38,614 nt of DNA from Dongia mobilis (GTDB lineage: Bacteria; Pseudomonadota; Alphaproteobacteria; Dongiales; Dongiaceae): contig NZ_CAMDRA010000014.1 of assembly GCF_945906275.1 (NCBI RefSeq), positions 1-38,614 of the forward strand, in the 5' to 3' direction. Under the pieces are notes generated by a model. It was not told the DNA's origin. It saw nothing but the letters and a program-made list of their open reading frames with translations, and did no database searches. Shown here in pieces: positions 8,172 through 17,669 of this stretch. The number at the start of each line of letters is the position of its first letter. The stretch's first letter is position 1. The position numbers and the translations under genes were made by a program.

Positions 8172-10157
8172 ATGTTCAAGAAGATTCTGATTGCCAATCG
8201 CGGCGAGATCGCCTGCCGCGTCATCAAGACTGCCAAGGCCATGGGCATCAAGACCGTGGCCGTCTATTCGGAACCCGATGCCGACGCGCTTCACGTGCGC
8301 ATGGCCGACGAGGCCGTGGCGATCGGCCCGGCGGCAGCGCGCGATTCCTATCTCGTCATCGAGAAGATCGTCGAGGCCTGCAAGGCCACGGGCGCCGAGG
8401 CCGTGCATCCGGGCTATGGATTCCTGTCGGAGAACATGAAGTTCGCCGAAGCGCTCAAGAAGGCCAAGATCACCTTCATCGGCCCCGATCCCCATGCCAT
8501 TCATGCCATGGGCGACAAGATCGAATCGAAGAAACTCGCCAAGGAAGCCGGCGTCAACATGGTTCCGGGTTTCCTCGACGTCATCAAGGACGGCGATCAT
8601 GCTGTCAAGATCGCCAGAGAGATTGGCTATCCGGTCATGGTCAAGGCGTCGGCCGGTGGTGGCGGCAAGGGCATGCGCGTTGCCTATAACGATGCCGAGG
8701 CCAAGGATGGGTTCCGTTCGGCGACGTCGGAAGCCAAGGCGAGCTTCGGCGACGACCGTATCTTCATCGAGAAGTTCATCGAGGAGCCGAGCCATATCGA
8801 GATCCAGGTGCTGGCCGACGGCCACGGCACCTGCCTCTATCTGGGTGAGCGCGAATGTTCGATCCAGCGCCGGCACCAGAAGGTGATCGAGGAGGCACCC
8901 TCGCCATTTCTCGACGAGAAGACCCGCGCCGCCATGGGCGAACAGGCGGTGGCGCTGGCCAAGGCTGTCAAATACAAATCCGCCGGCACGGTTGAGTTCA
9001 TCGTCGATGGCAAGCGCAATTTCTATTTCCTCGAGATGAACACGCGGCTCCAGGTCGAACATCCGGTGACCGAAATGGTGACTGGGCTCGATCTCGTGGA
9101 ACAGATGATCCGTGTTGCCGCCGGCGAGAAGCTGAAGCTCAAGCAAGCCGACGTGAAGCTGAATGGCTGGGCCATCGAAGCGCGCGTCTATGCCGAGGAT
9201 CCGTTGCGCAACTTCCTGCCGTCGACAGGCCGACTGGTGCGCTACCGCGAGCCGGTTGCCGGCAGCAGCGTGCGCGTTGATTCCGGCGTCTATGAAGGCG
9301 CCGAGATCAGCATGTTCTACGACCCGATGATCGCCAAGCTGGTAGCCTATGGCCCGGATCGCAAGAGTGCGACGCAGACCATGCGTGACGCGCTGGATGC
9401 ATTCTATATCCGCGGCCTCAACCACAACATGCCGTTTCTCTCGGCGCTGATGGCGCATGAACGCTTTGCCGCCGGCAGGCTCACCACCGGATTCATCGCC
9501 GAGGAATTCCCCGACGGTTTCCATGGGGTCAATCTGCCGGCACAGGCCCATGCGGATCTGGTTGCCGTCGCGGCCATCGTGCATCATCGCTACGAGCTCC
9601 GCGCCCATGGCCGCGTGCCGCATTTCCACGCCAACGGCAGCGCCGTCGACGGCAAGTGGATGGTGAAACTCAATGACACCATGCATGAGGCGACCGTCGC
9701 CGAGACCGCGGCCGGCTTCGCGGTCATTGCCGACAAGAAGAGCCATGAACTGGTCAGCGACTGGAAGCTCGGCGACGTATTGTGGCGTGGCCGTATCGAT
9801 GGCCGCAACATCACCATCCAGATCGACCGGGTCGGTATCGGCTATCGCCTGACCTATTCCGGCGCCCAGGCCAAGGTGCTGGTGCTGGCGCCGCGCGCAG
9901 CTGATCTCGATCGGCACATGCTGGTGAAGCAGCCACCAGACATGTCGAAATACCTGCTTTCCCCGATGCCGGGCCTGCTTGTCTCGCTCGCTGTCAAGGA
10001 AGGGCAAGAAATCAAGGCCGGCGAGGAACTCTGCGTCGTCGAAGCCATGAAGATGATGAACATCCTCAAGGCCGAGCGCGACGGAACGGTCGCCAAGATC
10101 CATGCCAAGTCCGGTGACAGCCTCGCCGTCGATCAGGTCATCGTGGAATTCGGCTGA
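8172..10157 (+). CDS. pccA: Acyl-CoA carboxylase biotin carboxylase/biotin carrier (alpha) subunit
   Basis: The 661-residue protein opens with [15 protein letters not shown], the canonical biotin carboxylase start. The ATP-grasp glycine loop [12 protein letters not shown] follows, then [14 protein letters not shown] and the biotin carboxylase C-terminal domain (P-S-T-G-R-L). A linker domain typical of propionyl-CoA carboxylases comes next. The C-terminal biotinyl domain carries E-A-M-K-M, with Lys627 the biotinylation site. It uses ATP and bicarbonate to carboxylate its own biotin, then passes the group to PccB. The reading frame is open much further upstream (to 7917), but that part overlaps pccB in another frame and lacks family similarity. 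The stop codon shares a base with the next gene's ATG. Confidence 0.95.
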   Translation: MFKKILIANRGEIACRVIKTAKAMGIKTVAVYSEPDADALHVRMADEAVAIGPAAARDSYLVIEKIVEACKATGAEAVHPGYGFLSENMKFAEALKKAKITFIGPDPHAIHAMGDKIESKKLAKEAGVNMVPGFLDVIKDGDHAVKIAREIGYPVMVKASAGGGGKGMRVAYNDAEAKDGFRSATSEAKASFGDDRIFIEKFIEEPSHIEIQVLADGHGTCLYLGERECSIQRRHQKVIEEAPSPFLDEKTRAAMGEQAVALAKAVKYKSAGTVEFIVDGKRNFYFLEMNTRLQVEHPVTEMVTGLDLVEQMIRVAAGEKLKLKQADVKLNGWAIEARVYAEDPLRNFLPSTGRLVRYREPVAGSSVRVDSGVYEGAEISMFYDPMIAKLVAYGPDRKSATQTMRDALDAFYIRGLNHNMPFLSALMAHERFAAGRLTTGFIAEEFPDGFHGVNLPAQAHADLVAVAAIVHHRYELRAHGRVPHFHANGSAVDGKWMVKLNDTMHEATVAETAAGFAVIADKKSHELVSDWKLGDVLWRGRIDGRNITIQIDRVGIGYRLTYSGAQAKVLVLAPRAADLDRHMLVKQPPDMSKYLLSPMPGLLVSLAVKEGQEIKAGEELCVVEAMKMMNILKAERDGTVAKIHAKSGDSLAVDQVIVEFG

Positions 10158-10453
10158 TGCCGTCGCTTCCTGCCGGCTGGGTTGCCAAACGCTGCCTGGT
10201 CAGCGGCAAGGTGCAGGGTGTCTGGTTTCGCGCCTGGACGATTGAGCAGGCGCAAGCGCGTGGCCTCAGGGGTTGGGTGCGCAACCTTGCCGATGGCTCG
10301 GTGGAAGCGCTCTTCGCCGGACCGCAGGCCAAGGTCGAGGATATGATCGCTGCCTGCCATCAGGGGCCGCCAGCCGCGCGTGTGGTGGAGGTCGGCGTTG
10401 AGGATTTCGCAGGCGACATTCCCGACTCGTTCGCGAAAAGATCCGGCTCCTGA
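10157..10453 (+). CDS. acyP: Acylphosphatase
   Basis: This 98-residue protein has the complete acylphosphatase pattern: [10 protein letters not shown] with phosphate-binding Arg25, and [13 protein letters not shown] with catalytic Asn43. The spacing matches the Arg23/Asn41 pair of animal enzymes. It hydrolyses carboxyl-phosphate bonds of small acyl phosphates such as acetyl or carbamoyl phosphate. The ATG overlaps the pccA stop by one base (TGATG), which suggests translational coupling. Carboxyphosphate is an intermediate of the biotin carboxylase reaction, so the coupling is intriguing, but any link to PccA is inference. The C-terminal eight residues extend a little past the usual domain end. 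Confidence 0.93.
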   Translation: MPSLPAGWVAKRCLVSGKVQGVWFRAWTIEQAQARGLRGWVRNLADGSVEALFAGPQAKVEDMIAACHQGPPAARVVEVGVEDFAGDIPDSFAKRSGS

Positions 10454-10474
10454 AACAAGACGAGCGAGAGTGAC

Positions 10475-11251
10475 ATGGACCTGGGATTGAGCGGCAAGCG
10501 TGCCTTGGTGCTGGGCGCCAGTCAGGGCCTCGGCGCTGCCTCCGCCGCCGCATTGGCTGCCGAAGGCGCCGAAACCGTGTTGCTCGCGCGCAGCAACGAC
10601 AAACTTGCAACACAAGTCAAAGACATCATCGCAAAGGGTGGCAAGGCTTCGGCGCTGGTTGCAGATCTCGGCCGTCAGGCGGATCTTGTATCGATCATGG
10701 ATGACCCGCGCGGCTATGACATCCTGGTGCTGAACTCGCCGCCGCCACCGCCAGTCAAGGCCGGCGCCGTCGACCGTGCCGCCTGGGTAAGCCAGTTCGA
10801 TGCGATGTTCCTGAACCAGATCGATCTTGCCGCCCATTTGGCCAAGGGCATGGCCGCGCGCGGCTGGGGCCGCATCATCTCGATCGCCTCCACGAGTGTT
10901 CAGGAGCCGATCGCCGGCCTCGTCTACTCCAACGCGCTGCGTGCCGGTCTCAATGGTTGGCTGAAGTCGCTCTCCGACGAACTGGCGGGGCAGGGCGTCA
11001 CCGTCAACACTGTGGCGCCGGGCGCCTTTGCGACGGAACGGACTCATTCGCTGGATGCGGCCGCGGCGAAACGTGCCGGCCGCCCATTGGCGGATGTGGC
11101 CGCCGAAGGTGCCGCCAGCATTCCAACCGGCCGCTACGGCGATCCGGCCGAATTCGGCGCCATGGTGGCCTTCCTCGCTGGAAAGCAATCCGCCTATACG
11201 ACAGGCGCCTTCTTCCGCCTCGATGGCGGAGCCAGCCGCGGCAGCAGCTGA
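10475..11251 (+). CDS. SDR-family oxidoreductase lacking the usual YxxxK lysine
   Basis: The 258-residue Rossmann protein starts with L-V-L-G-A-S-Q-G-L-G (nucleotide-binding TGxxxGxG variant). It also has D-I-L-V-L-N-S in place of the usual N-N-A-G, the I-I-S-I-A-S-T-S Ser region, and N-T-V-A-P-G-A. The expected catalytic Y-x-x-x-K is Y-S-N-A-L (Tyr151 to Leu155) followed by Arg156, so the active-site lysine is absent at its normal place. This pattern occurs in a 3-oxoacyl-reductase-like SDR subgroup with a S-N-A-L-R-x-G signature, whose reaction is poorly defined. The run P-P-P-P-P after N-S is also characteristic of that group. GAGCGAGAG precedes the ATG. It follows the acylphosphatase by 21 bp and ends four bases from the convergent DUF6455-like gene. 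Confidence 0.85.
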   Translation: MDLGLSGKRALVLGASQGLGAASAAALAAEGAETVLLARSNDKLATQVKDIIAKGGKASALVADLGRQADLVSIMDDPRGYDILVLNSPPPPPVKAGAVDRAAWVSQFDAMFLNQIDLAAHLAKGMAARGWGRIISIASTSVQEPIAGLVYSNALRAGLNGWLKSLSDELAGQGVTVNTVAPGAFATERTHSLDAAAAKRAGRPLADVAAEGAASIPTGRYGDPAEFGAMVAFLAGKQSAYTTGAFFRLDGGASRGSS

Positions 11252-11255
11252 GCGG

Positions 11256-11531
11256 CTATTTGCGACGCGGCGTGCCCGGCCGTGCCAGGGCCAGCACAGT
11301 CGCATTCGGACAGAAGCTGCGCCAGGCATCCGCGCGTCGCGCAGTATCGGCCATCCAGCGCGAGCAGGTCGCATGTGTGGGGCAGGCGAGGCACCGCTCG
11401 ATGGCGGTTCCTAACGCATTCGTGCCGCAGCAATCCTCCACGGTTTCCGGCCTGAGATCGAGCAGGATCAGCAAGGTGCCAAGAGATGCACCGGAGGCAA
11501 AGCGCGTGCGCGGAACGTCACGGAGGTTCAT
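11256..11531 (-). CDS. Small Cys-rich protein, DUF6455-like
   Basis: This 91-residue protein has a helical N-terminal half (S-L-G-T-L-L-I-L-L-D-L-R-P-E-T-V-E-D-C). A compact C-terminal half follows with C-L-A-C-P-T-H-A-T-C-S-R-W, then W-R-S-F-C-P-N-A. The C-x-x-C...C...W...F-C-P-N-A arrangement is the hallmark I associate with the DUF6455 family of alphaproteobacteria. Its function is unknown; the cysteines could bind a metal or form a redox centre, but that is inference. AGGAGA lies 8 nt before the ATG on the minus strand, a good ribosome site. It is downstream of lipB on the same strand with a 107-bp gap, so shared transcription is possible. It ends four bases from the convergent SDR gene. 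Confidence 0.72.
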   Translation of the reverse strand: MNLRDVPRTRFASGASLGTLLILLDLRPETVEDCCGTNALGTAIERCLACPTHATCSRWMADTARRADAWRSFCPNATVLALARPGTPRRK

Positions 11532-11638
11532 GTCGGTTTTCTCCTATCGCTCTCCTGGGCGGCCGGATGCGTTGAAATTAGACGCCCAATAAGGGGCGAC
11601 TGCGCTGCGGAGCTTTGTCCCGCGACGATGCGTCGCTG

Positions 11639-12292
11639 TCAGTCGCCAAAGACGTCCGCAAAGGCCGCCTTCAACGCCATATCAAGTTCCGGCATCGTCA
11701 CCATCTGCCCGAGTTTGGCGAGGGAGGTGACGCCATAAGGTGTCGCGGCGCTTTCGCTGATGCCGCAGGGCACGATCCCTTCGAAGTGCGAAAGCTCCGG
11801 GTCGACATTTATGGAAATGCCATGAAAGCTGATCCAATGCCGCAGGCGGATGCCGATGGCGCCAATCTTGTCTTCGCGGCCCCCGTCGGCCACCCAGATG
11901 CCGACCCGCCCCTCGCGCCGCTCGGCCCGCACATTGAAGCGGTCGAGAGTGCGAATGACCCATTCCTCCAGATCATGCACGAAATGCCGGACGTCACCGC
12001 CGCGCTTCTTCACGTTCAGCATGGCATAAGCCACGCGCTGACCGGGCCCGTGATAGGTGAACTGTCCGCCGCGGCCAGATTGATAGACGGGGAAGCGGTC
12101 CGGGGCGAGGAGATCACCCGGTTTGGCGCTGGTGCCGGCGGTATAAAGCGGGGGATGTTCAAGCAACCAGATCATTTCCGACGCCGTCCCGGCGCGAATC
12201 TCAGCCACCCGTTGCTCCATGAAATCGACCGCATCCGGGTAAGGAATGCGCTCTTCACTGATCCGCCACGTCAATTCGCTCAATTCACCCAC
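11639..12292 (-). CDS. lipB: Octanoyl-[acyl-carrier-protein]:protein N-octanoyltransferase
   Basis: The 217-residue protein shows the LipB signatures: [12 protein letters not shown], the [12 protein letters not shown] stretch, K-I-G-A-I-G-I-R and H-G-I-S-I-N-V, then I-V-P-C-G-I. The catalytic pair is Lys142 and Cys176, 34 residues apart as in E. coli LipB (Lys135/Cys169). LipB transfers octanoate from acyl-ACP to the lipoyl domains of 2-oxo-acid dehydrogenases and the glycine cleavage H protein, the first step of lipoate synthesis. The start used is GTG at 12292. The gene is divergent from tRNA-Leu. Confidence 0.94.
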   Translation of the reverse strand: MGELSELTWRISEERIPYPDAVDFMEQRVAEIRAGTASEMIWLLEHPPLYTAGTSAKPGDLLAPDRFPVYQSGRGGQFTYHGPGQRVAYAMLNVKKRGGDVRHFVHDLEEWVIRTLDRFNVRAERREGRVGIWVADGGREDKIGAIGIRLRHWISFHGISINVDPELSHFEGIVPCGISESAATPYGVTSLAKLGQMVTMPELDMALKAAFADVFGD

Positions 12293-12323
12293 GGCAAGCC
12301 CTTTGAATGGTTGGGTTTTTTGT

Positions 12324-12353
12324 TTGCTTGATCCCCACGCCCCGATTTGCTAT
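12324..12353 (+). promoter_or_regulatory. Candidate promoter of tRNA-Leu
   Basis: TTGCTT (12324-12329) and TGCTAT (12348-12353) with an 18-bp spacer lie about 43 bp before the tRNA 5' end, in the lipB/tRNA divergent gap. A start near 12361 would give a leader of about 35 nt containing the hairpin at 12374-12391. Neither hexamer is a full consensus match. Confidence 0.35.
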
Positions 12354-12373
12354 TCCCCGCGGCGCTGTCTGGC

Positions 12374-12391
12374 AAGGGTCAAGTGACCCTT
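12374..12391 (+). other. Perfect hairpin in the tRNA-Leu leader
   Basis: AAGGGTC (12374-12380), loop AAGT, then GACCCTT (12385-12391) form a perfect 7-bp stem ending five bases before the tRNA 5' end. It may mark the precursor for 5' processing or simply insulate folding of the leader from the tRNA. Confidence 0.5.
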
Positions 12392-12396
12392 CGGGC

Positions 12397-12481
12397 GCGG
12401 TCGTGGCGGAATTGGTAGACGCGCAGCGTTGAGGTCGCTGTGGGGCAACCCGTGGAAGTTCGAGTCTTCTCGACCGCACCA
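12397..12481 (+). tRNA. tRNA-Leu (anticodon GAG)
   Basis: The acceptor arm GCGGTCG (12397-12403) pairs with CGACCGC (12471-12477), followed by discriminator A (12478) and an encoded CCA (12479-12481). The D-arm region contains GGTAGACGC. The anticodon stem CAGCG/CGCTG encloses loop TTGAGGT, giving anticodon GAG (12431-12433), which reads CTC and CTT leucine codons. A long variable arm (around TGGGGCAACCCG) and a GTTCGAG T-loop confirm a class II tRNA-Leu. No integrase or duplicated 3' end is seen nearby, so there is no sign of an integrated element. Confidence 0.97.
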
Positions 12482-12497
12482 TTCTTTTAGACGGTTT

Positions 12498-12548
12498 GGA
12501 CCCAACCTCAGGGTCCTTGGATAGTCCGGGCGCTGGCCCCGGCTATCC
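12498..12548 (+). terminator. Two successive stem-loops after tRNA-Leu
   Basis: The first stem is GGACCC (12498-12503) with GGGTCC (12511-12516) around a 7-nt loop. The second is stronger: GGATAG plus CCGGG (12519-12524, 12526-12530) pairs with CCCGG plus CTATCC (12538-12548), 11 bp with one bulged T. No clear T-run follows on the plus strand. They most likely end the tRNA transcript or define its 3' trailer before maeB. Confidence 0.5.
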
Positions 12549-12708
12549 CCATGAATAGAAATCCAAAAAATAGCCTTAACCAGCCCCGTCAGGGTGGCGC
12601 ATGCGCCACCCTTGGCTATAATCCGCGCCAATCATGAAGGTCGACGCGGCTTTTGCCGCGACAGTGGCATTTCCTGCGGGGCATTCCCCGCGGCATTTTG
12701 AGGGCGAC

Positions 12709-15012
12709 ATGGCGGACGACAGCATCAGAGAAGGCGCCCTCGAATATCACCGGCGTCCGAAGCCCGGCAAAATCGCGATCCAGGCCACAAAGCCCCTGGC
12801 CAACCAGCGGGATCTGGCCCTGGCCTATTCGCCGGGTGTTGCCGCAGCCTCCGAAGCGATCGCCGCCGACCCGGCCATGGCGGCGGAGTATACCAGCCGC
12901 GGCAATCTCATCGCTGTGGTCACCAACGGCACCGCCGTCCTCGGCCTGGGGGCGATCGGGCCGCTCGCCGCCAAGCCGGTCATGGAGGGCAAGGCTGTCC
13001 TCTTCAAGAAATTCGCCGATATCGACGTGTTCGATATCGAGATCAACGAGACCGACCCGCAGAAACTTGTCGATATCATAGCGGCCCTTGAGCCGACTTT
13101 CGGCGGCATCAATCTCGAAGACATCAAGGCGCCCGAATGCTTCGAGGTCGAGGGCAAGCTGCGTGAGCGGATGAAGATTCCGGTCATGCATGACGACCAG
13201 CATGGCACTGCCATCGTGGTGGCGGCAGCGCTCATCAACGCGCTCGAGGTCGTCGGCAAGAAGATCGGCGATGTGAAGCTGGTGACATCGGGTGCCGGTG
13301 CGGCGGCCCTCGCTTGCCTCGATCTCCTGGTGGCGCTGGGCCTCTCGGTCGACAATGTCACGGTAACGGATATCATCGGCGTCGCCTATGAGGGCCGCAC
13401 CGAACTCATGGATCCGCGCAAGGCCCGCTATGCGCGCAAGACCGATGCGCGCACGCTGGGCGATGCCATCAAGAATGCCGACATCTTCCTGGGCCTGTCC
13501 GCACCGCGCGTGCTTAAGCCGGAGATGGTGGCGCAGATGGGTCCGCGCCCGATCATCTTTGCGCTCGCCAATCCGACGCCCGAGATTTTGCCGGAAGAAG
13601 TGAAGGCGGTGCGGCCCGATGCCGTCATCGCCACCGGACGCTCCGACTATCCCAACCAGGTCAACAACGTCCTCTGCTTCCCCTTCATCTTCCGCGGTGC
13701 TCTGGATGTGGGTGCGACACAGATCAACGAGGCGATGAAAGTCGCCTGCGTCTATGCCATCGCCAAGCTGGCGCGCGCCGAGAGCAGCGATGTAGTAACT
13801 TCGGCCTATGGCGGCCAGGAGATGCAGTTTGGTCCGGAGTTCCTGATTCCGAAACCCTTCGACCCGCGGCTCATCGTGGAGCTGGCGCCAGCCGTGGCGC
13901 GCGCTGCCATCGACAGCGGCGTGGCCACGAGGCCGATCACTGATTGGGACGGCTACCGCACCAACCTCGAACAATTCGTGTTCCGTTCGGGCCTGGTCAT
14001 GAAGCCGGTGTTCGAACGCGCCCGCGCCGACAAGCGCCGCCTGGTCTATGCCGAAGGCGAGGACGAGCGCGTGCTGCGTGCCGCGCAATCGGTGGTCGAT
14101 GAACGCCTTGCCTTTCCCATTCTCGTCGGCCGCCGCGCCGTGGTGGAGCGCCGCATCGCCAAGATCGGTTTGCGCCTCAAGGAAGGCGTCGATTACGAGC
14201 TGTGCGATCCGGAAGGCGATCCGCGCTACAATGAATATTGGGCGCTCTATCTATCGTTGACCGAGCGGCGCGGGGTTACACCGGATTCGGCACGCACCCT
14301 GGTGCGTACGAGCAGCACCTTGATCGCAGCCCTCATGGTGCGCCGTGGCGAGGCCGACGCGCTCATTTGCGGCACGATCGGCCGCTTCGAGCGGCATCTG
14401 GGGTACGTCAATGAAGTGATCGGGCGAAAGCCAGGCCTGCGCGCCTATTCGACGCTGACGGCCGTGCTGTTGACCTCCGGCACCTTCTTCATCACCGACA
14501 CCGATGTGACGGCTAACCCGACCGAAGACGAAGTGGCGGAAAGCGCCATTCTCTCGGCCGCGTGGTTGCGGCGCTTCGGTATCGTGCCGAAGGCGGCTTT
14601 GCTGTCCCATTCCAATTTCGGCAGTTCCGACTCAGATTCCGCGCGCAAGATGCGCCGCGCGCTTGGCCTCATTCTGCAGCGCGACCCGGAGCTTGAAGTC
14701 GAAGGCGAAATGAAGGGTGATTCGGCAGTATCCGAAGCGATCCGCGAACGCATGTTCCCATCCTCGCGCCTGTCGGGACGAGCCAATCTGCTCGTCATGC
14801 CAAATCTGGACGCGGCCAACATCACCCTCAATCTGTTGCGTGTCCTGGGTGAGGGCCTGGCCATCGGGCCCATTCTGCTCGGCACGAATCTGCCGACCCA
14901 TATCGTTTCGCAGAGTATCTCCGTGCGCGGCCTCATCAATATGAGCGCCGTTGCGGCCGTCGAGGCCCAGGACAAGAAGTCGCGCGAGGCGGTTGGCCAT
15001 GGCCGGCCCTGA
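12709..15012 (+). CDS. maeB: NADP-dependent malic enzyme with C-terminal phosphotransacetylase-like domain
   Basis: The 767-residue protein has two parts. Residues 1 to about 430 are the malic enzyme: L-A-Y-S-P-G-V-A with catalytic Tyr40, G-K-A-V-L-F-K-K with Lys95, metal ligands in N-L-E-D-I-K-A-P and H-D-D-Q-H-G-T-A, and nucleotide-binding T-S-G-A-G-A-A-A. Residues from about 440 resemble phosphate acetyltransferase ([13 protein letters not shown]). It converts malate to pyruvate and CO2 with NADP. In studied MaeB proteins the C-terminal domain is regulatory, responding to acetyl-CoA, and not a working transacetylase. The start at ATG 12709 has GAGGG just upstream; an in-frame ATG at 12634 would add 25 residues without family similarity. 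It overlaps mgtE by 14 bp. Confidence 0.94.
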   Translation: MADDSIREGALEYHRRPKPGKIAIQATKPLANQRDLALAYSPGVAAASEAIAADPAMAAEYTSRGNLIAVVTNGTAVLGLGAIGPLAAKPVMEGKAVLFKKFADIDVFDIEINETDPQKLVDIIAALEPTFGGINLEDIKAPECFEVEGKLRERMKIPVMHDDQHGTAIVVAAALINALEVVGKKIGDVKLVTSGAGAAALACLDLLVALGLSVDNVTVTDIIGVAYEGRTELMDPRKARYARKTDARTLGDAIKNADIFLGLSAPRVLKPEMVAQMGPRPIIFALANPTPEILPEEVKAVRPDAVIATGRSDYPNQVNNVLCFPFIFRGALDVGATQINEAMKVACVYAIAKLARAESSDVVTSAYGGQEMQFGPEFLIPKPFDPRLIVELAPAVARAAIDSGVATRPITDWDGYRTNLEQFVFRSGLVMKPVFERARADKRRLVYAEGEDERVLRAAQSVVDERLAFPILVGRRAVVERRIAKIGLRLKEGVDYELCDPEGDPRYNEYWALYLSLTERRGVTPDSARTLVRTSSTLIAALMVRRGEADALICGTIGRFERHLGYVNEVIGRKPGLRAYSTLTAVLLTSGTFFITDTDVTANPTEDEVAESAILSAAWLRRFGIVPKAALLSHSNFGSSDSDSARKMRRALGLILQRDPELEVEGEMKGDSAVSEAIRERMFPSSRLSGRANLLVMPNLDAANITLNLLRVLGEGLAIGPILLGTNLPTHIVSQSISVRGLINMSAVAAVEAQDKKSREAVGHGRP

Positions 15013-16426
15013 GGCGCGCGCACCGCAGCCTGGTGATGATTCCGACAGGACGACTGTTGTCGAGACGGTCGATGAAGAGGAGCTCTACGGTCCTTCCGAG
15101 GAGCTGCTGGAGAATGTAAATGCGGCCCTGAGCGCCGGCGACATCCCTCTGGTAGAAGCGCTGATCGAGCCGCTGCACCCGGCCGATGTCGCCGATCTCA
15201 TCGAACATCTCGAACCGGATCAGCGCAAACTGTTTCTCGACATCACCCGGCACGCCTTGGAGCCGGAGACGATCTCGCATCTCGACGAAGCCTTGCGTGA
15301 CGAGGTTGTCGACCAGATGGCGCCCTCGGAACTGGCCGAGATGGTCACCGAGCTCGATACTGACGACGCCGTCGACATTCTCGAAGACCTCGATGAGGAT
15401 ACCAAGCAGCAGGTCCTCGACGCCGTGCCGGCCGAGGACCGCGCCTATCTTGAGCAAGGCCTGACCTTCCCGGAAGACAGCGCCGGCCGCCTGATGCAGC
15501 GCGAACTGGTCGCCATCGCCTCGCATTGGACGGTGGGCGAGACGGTCGACTATCTACGCACCGCCGAAGACCTGCCGGACGATTTCTACGACCTGTTCAT
15601 TGTTGATCCGGCGCACAAGCCGGTGGGCTCGATTCCGCTGTCGCGCGCCATGCGGAGTGAACGGGCGACCAAGTTGACCGAGATCATGGACGAGGAATTG
15701 CGCCTGGTGCCGGCCGATACCGACCAGGAAGCGGTCGCCTATCTTTTCCGGCAATATGGGTTGGTGTCGGCACCTGTGGTTGACCCCGATGGGCGCCTAA
15801 TCGGTGTCATCACGGTGGACGATATTGTCCGCGTGATCGACGAAGAGGCCGAGGAAGATCTCCTCAACATCGTCGGTGTCTCCGACACGGACTTCCACGC
15901 CCCGGCCTACAAGACCGCTTTCCTGCGCGTGCGCTGGCTGGTGGTGACCTTGATCAACACGCTCATCGCCAGCTTCGTCATCTCGCGCTTCGAAGACACG
16001 ATCGGCCATTATCCTGCCTTGGCAGTCCTGATGCCGATCACCGCCGCGATGGGCGGCAATGCTGGCGTACAGGTCATCACCGTGACCGTCCGCGCCCTGG
16101 CCACCAAGGAAATCACGCCCTCATCCAATGTCATGCGCCTCGTCGGTAAGGAATTGGCGGTGGGTTTCATGAACGCCATCGTCTTTGCGGTCATCCTGGG
16201 GACGCTGGGCGGCCTGTGGTTCGGCCATCTGGGTCTTGGTGTCGTGCTGGGCGGCGCCATGATCTTCAATATGGTCTGGGCGGGATTTGCCGGCACCGTG
16301 ATTCCGCTCGCCATGGACAAGCTTGGCTTCGATCCCGCGACCGGCGCCGGCCCGTTCCTTACCACCACCACGGACTGCCTAGGCTTCTTCGCCTTCCTCG
16401 GCCTCGCAACCTTGTTCCTGACCTGA
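14999..16426 (+). CDS. mgtE: Magnesium transporter MgtE
   Basis: The 475-residue protein follows the MgtE plan. A cytosolic N domain of helical repeats comes first (about 30-150, with [13 protein letters not shown]), then two CBS domains (about 150-270; [19 protein letters not shown]). A connecting helix and five transmembrane helices follow. The pore segment [13 protein letters not shown] and the late G-F-D-P-A with its Mg-site Asp are both present. MgtE is a Mg2+-gated inner-membrane channel homodimer that closes when cytosolic Mg2+ fills sites between the CBS and N domains. The ATG lies 14 bp inside maeB, so translation may be coupled; malic enzyme needs a divalent metal. Longer upstream extensions of the frame lie within maeB and were discarded. 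Confidence 0.94.
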   Translation: MAGPEARAPQPGDDSDRTTVVETVDEEELYGPSEELLENVNAALSAGDIPLVEALIEPLHPADVADLIEHLEPDQRKLFLDITRHALEPETISHLDEALRDEVVDQMAPSELAEMVTELDTDDAVDILEDLDEDTKQQVLDAVPAEDRAYLEQGLTFPEDSAGRLMQRELVAIASHWTVGETVDYLRTAEDLPDDFYDLFIVDPAHKPVGSIPLSRAMRSERATKLTEIMDEELRLVPADTDQEAVAYLFRQYGLVSAPVVDPDGRLIGVITVDDIVRVIDEEAEEDLLNIVGVSDTDFHAPAYKTAFLRVRWLVVTLINTLIASFVISRFEDTIGHYPALAVLMPITAAMGGNAGVQVITVTVRALATKEITPSSNVMRLVGKELAVGFMNAIVFAVILGTLGGLWFGHLGLGVVLGGAMIFNMVWAGFAGTVIPLAMDKLGFDPATGAGPFLTTTTDCLGFFAFLGLATLFLT

Positions 16427-16467
16427 TCGGGTGGCAGGATGGCTCGCCTGCAATGCGAGGTCACCAC

Positions 16468-17631
16468 ATGAACTTCCCGACCCTCGATTTTGATCTCGGC
16501 GAAACTGCGGATGCGCTGCGCGAGAGCGTTGCTGCTTTCGCGGCTGCCGAAATTGCGCCGCGGGCGGCCGATATCGACCGTGACAATGATTTTCCAGCCG
16601 ATCTCTGGCGAAAATTCGGCGAGATGGGATTGCTCGGTATCACCGTCGAGCCGGAATATGGCGGCGCCGGCATGGGCTATCTCGAACATGTGATTGCCAT
16701 GGAAGAGATCAGCCGCGCCTCTGCTTCGGTCGGCCTGTCCTATGGTGCGCACAGCAACCTCTGCGTCAATCAGATGCGCCGCAACGGCACCGACGCGCAG
16801 AAGCGCCGCTATCTGCCAGGCCTCATAGATGGCAGTAAGGTCGGTGCCTTGGCGATGAGCGAGCCGGAAGCTGGATCGGACGTCGTCTCCATGCGGTTGA
16901 AGGCGGATGTCAGCAGCGGTGGCTTCACGCTCAACGGCGCCAAGATGTGGATCACCAACGGGCCGGATGCCGATGTGGTGATCGTCTATGCCAAGACCGA
17001 CATTGCCGCAGGTCCCAGCGGCATCAGCGCCTTCATCGTCGAGCGCGGTGACAGAGGCTTCTCCTGCGCCCGCAAGCTCGACAAGCTCGGCATGCGCGGC
17101 TCCAATACCGGCGAACTGGTGTTCGAGAACTGCTTCATCCCCGAAGACCGACTGCTGGGTACCTTGAACGGCGGCGTCCGCGTGCTGATGAGCGGCCTCG
17201 ATTACGAGCGCGCGGTGCTGTCGGGCGGGCCGCTCGGCATCATGCAAGCCTGCCTCGACCTGGTGTTGCCCTATGTTCACACCCGCCGCCAGTTCGGCCA
17301 GCCGATCGGCACCTTCCAGCTGATGCAGGGCAAGGTCGCGGACATGTATACGCTGGCAAGCGCGGCCCGCGCCTATGTCTATGCCGTCGCCAAGGCCTGC
17401 GACAAGGGCAAGACCACGCGCAAGGATGCCGCCGGCGCCATCCTGTTCTCGGCGGAAAAGGCCACCCTGCTGGCACTCGATGCCATTCAATGTCTTGGCG
17501 GAAACGGCTATATCAATGACTATCCAGCCGGCCGGCTGCTGCGCGATGCCAAGCTCTATGAAATCGGAGCTGGGACGTCTGAAATCCGTCGCATGCTGAT
17601 CGGCCGTGAACTATTCGAAGAATCCGCCTGA
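16468..17631 (+). CDS. ivd: Isovaleryl-CoA dehydrogenase (acyl-CoA dehydrogenase family)
   Basis: The 387-residue protein is a complete acyl-CoA dehydrogenase. It has [12 protein letters not shown] (FAD/acyl binding), [23 protein letters not shown], and the C-terminal [12 protein letters not shown] and G-A-G-T-S-E-I-R-R. Glu247 in [12 protein letters not shown] is at the position of human isovaleryl-CoA dehydrogenase Glu254, and most straight-chain enzymes lack a Glu there. This and the [12 protein letters not shown] segment point to isovaleryl-CoA, in leucine degradation. Electrons pass to ETF. GCGAGG sits before ATG 16468; ATG 16453 would add five residues. No methylcrotonyl-CoA carboxylase genes are adjacent, unlike many liu/ivd clusters, so the rest of the pathway must lie elsewhere. 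Confidence 0.9.
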   Translation: MNFPTLDFDLGETADALRESVAAFAAAEIAPRAADIDRDNDFPADLWRKFGEMGLLGITVEPEYGGAGMGYLEHVIAMEEISRASASVGLSYGAHSNLCVNQMRRNGTDAQKRRYLPGLIDGSKVGALAMSEPEAGSDVVSMRLKADVSSGGFTLNGAKMWITNGPDADVVIVYAKTDIAAGPSGISAFIVERGDRGFSCARKLDKLGMRGSNTGELVFENCFIPEDRLLGTLNGGVRVLMSGLDYERAVLSGGPLGIMQACLDLVLPYVHTRRQFGQPIGTFQLMQGKVADMYTLASAARAYVYAVAKACDKGKTTRKDAAGAILFSAEKATLLALDAIQCLGGNGYINDYPAGRLLRDAKLYEIGAGTSEIRRMLIGRELFEESA

Positions 17632-17669
17632 CCTCACTTCACTGCAACAAGTACAGGAAAACTGCGATC

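Noticed and set aside
8094-10103. 669-codon open frame on the minus strand opposite pccA
   Set aside because: It is a shadow of a GC-rich gene: His/Asp/Leu-rich, no domain, and exactly opposite a textbook biotin carboxylase. Similar long antisense frames at 3601-4995, 12616-14088, 16009-17490, 24576-25955 and 29948-30943 were rejected for the same reason.
12397-12708. tRNA-Leu as an attachment site for an integrated element
   Set aside because: No integrase, no repeated tRNA 3' end, and only housekeeping genes downstream.
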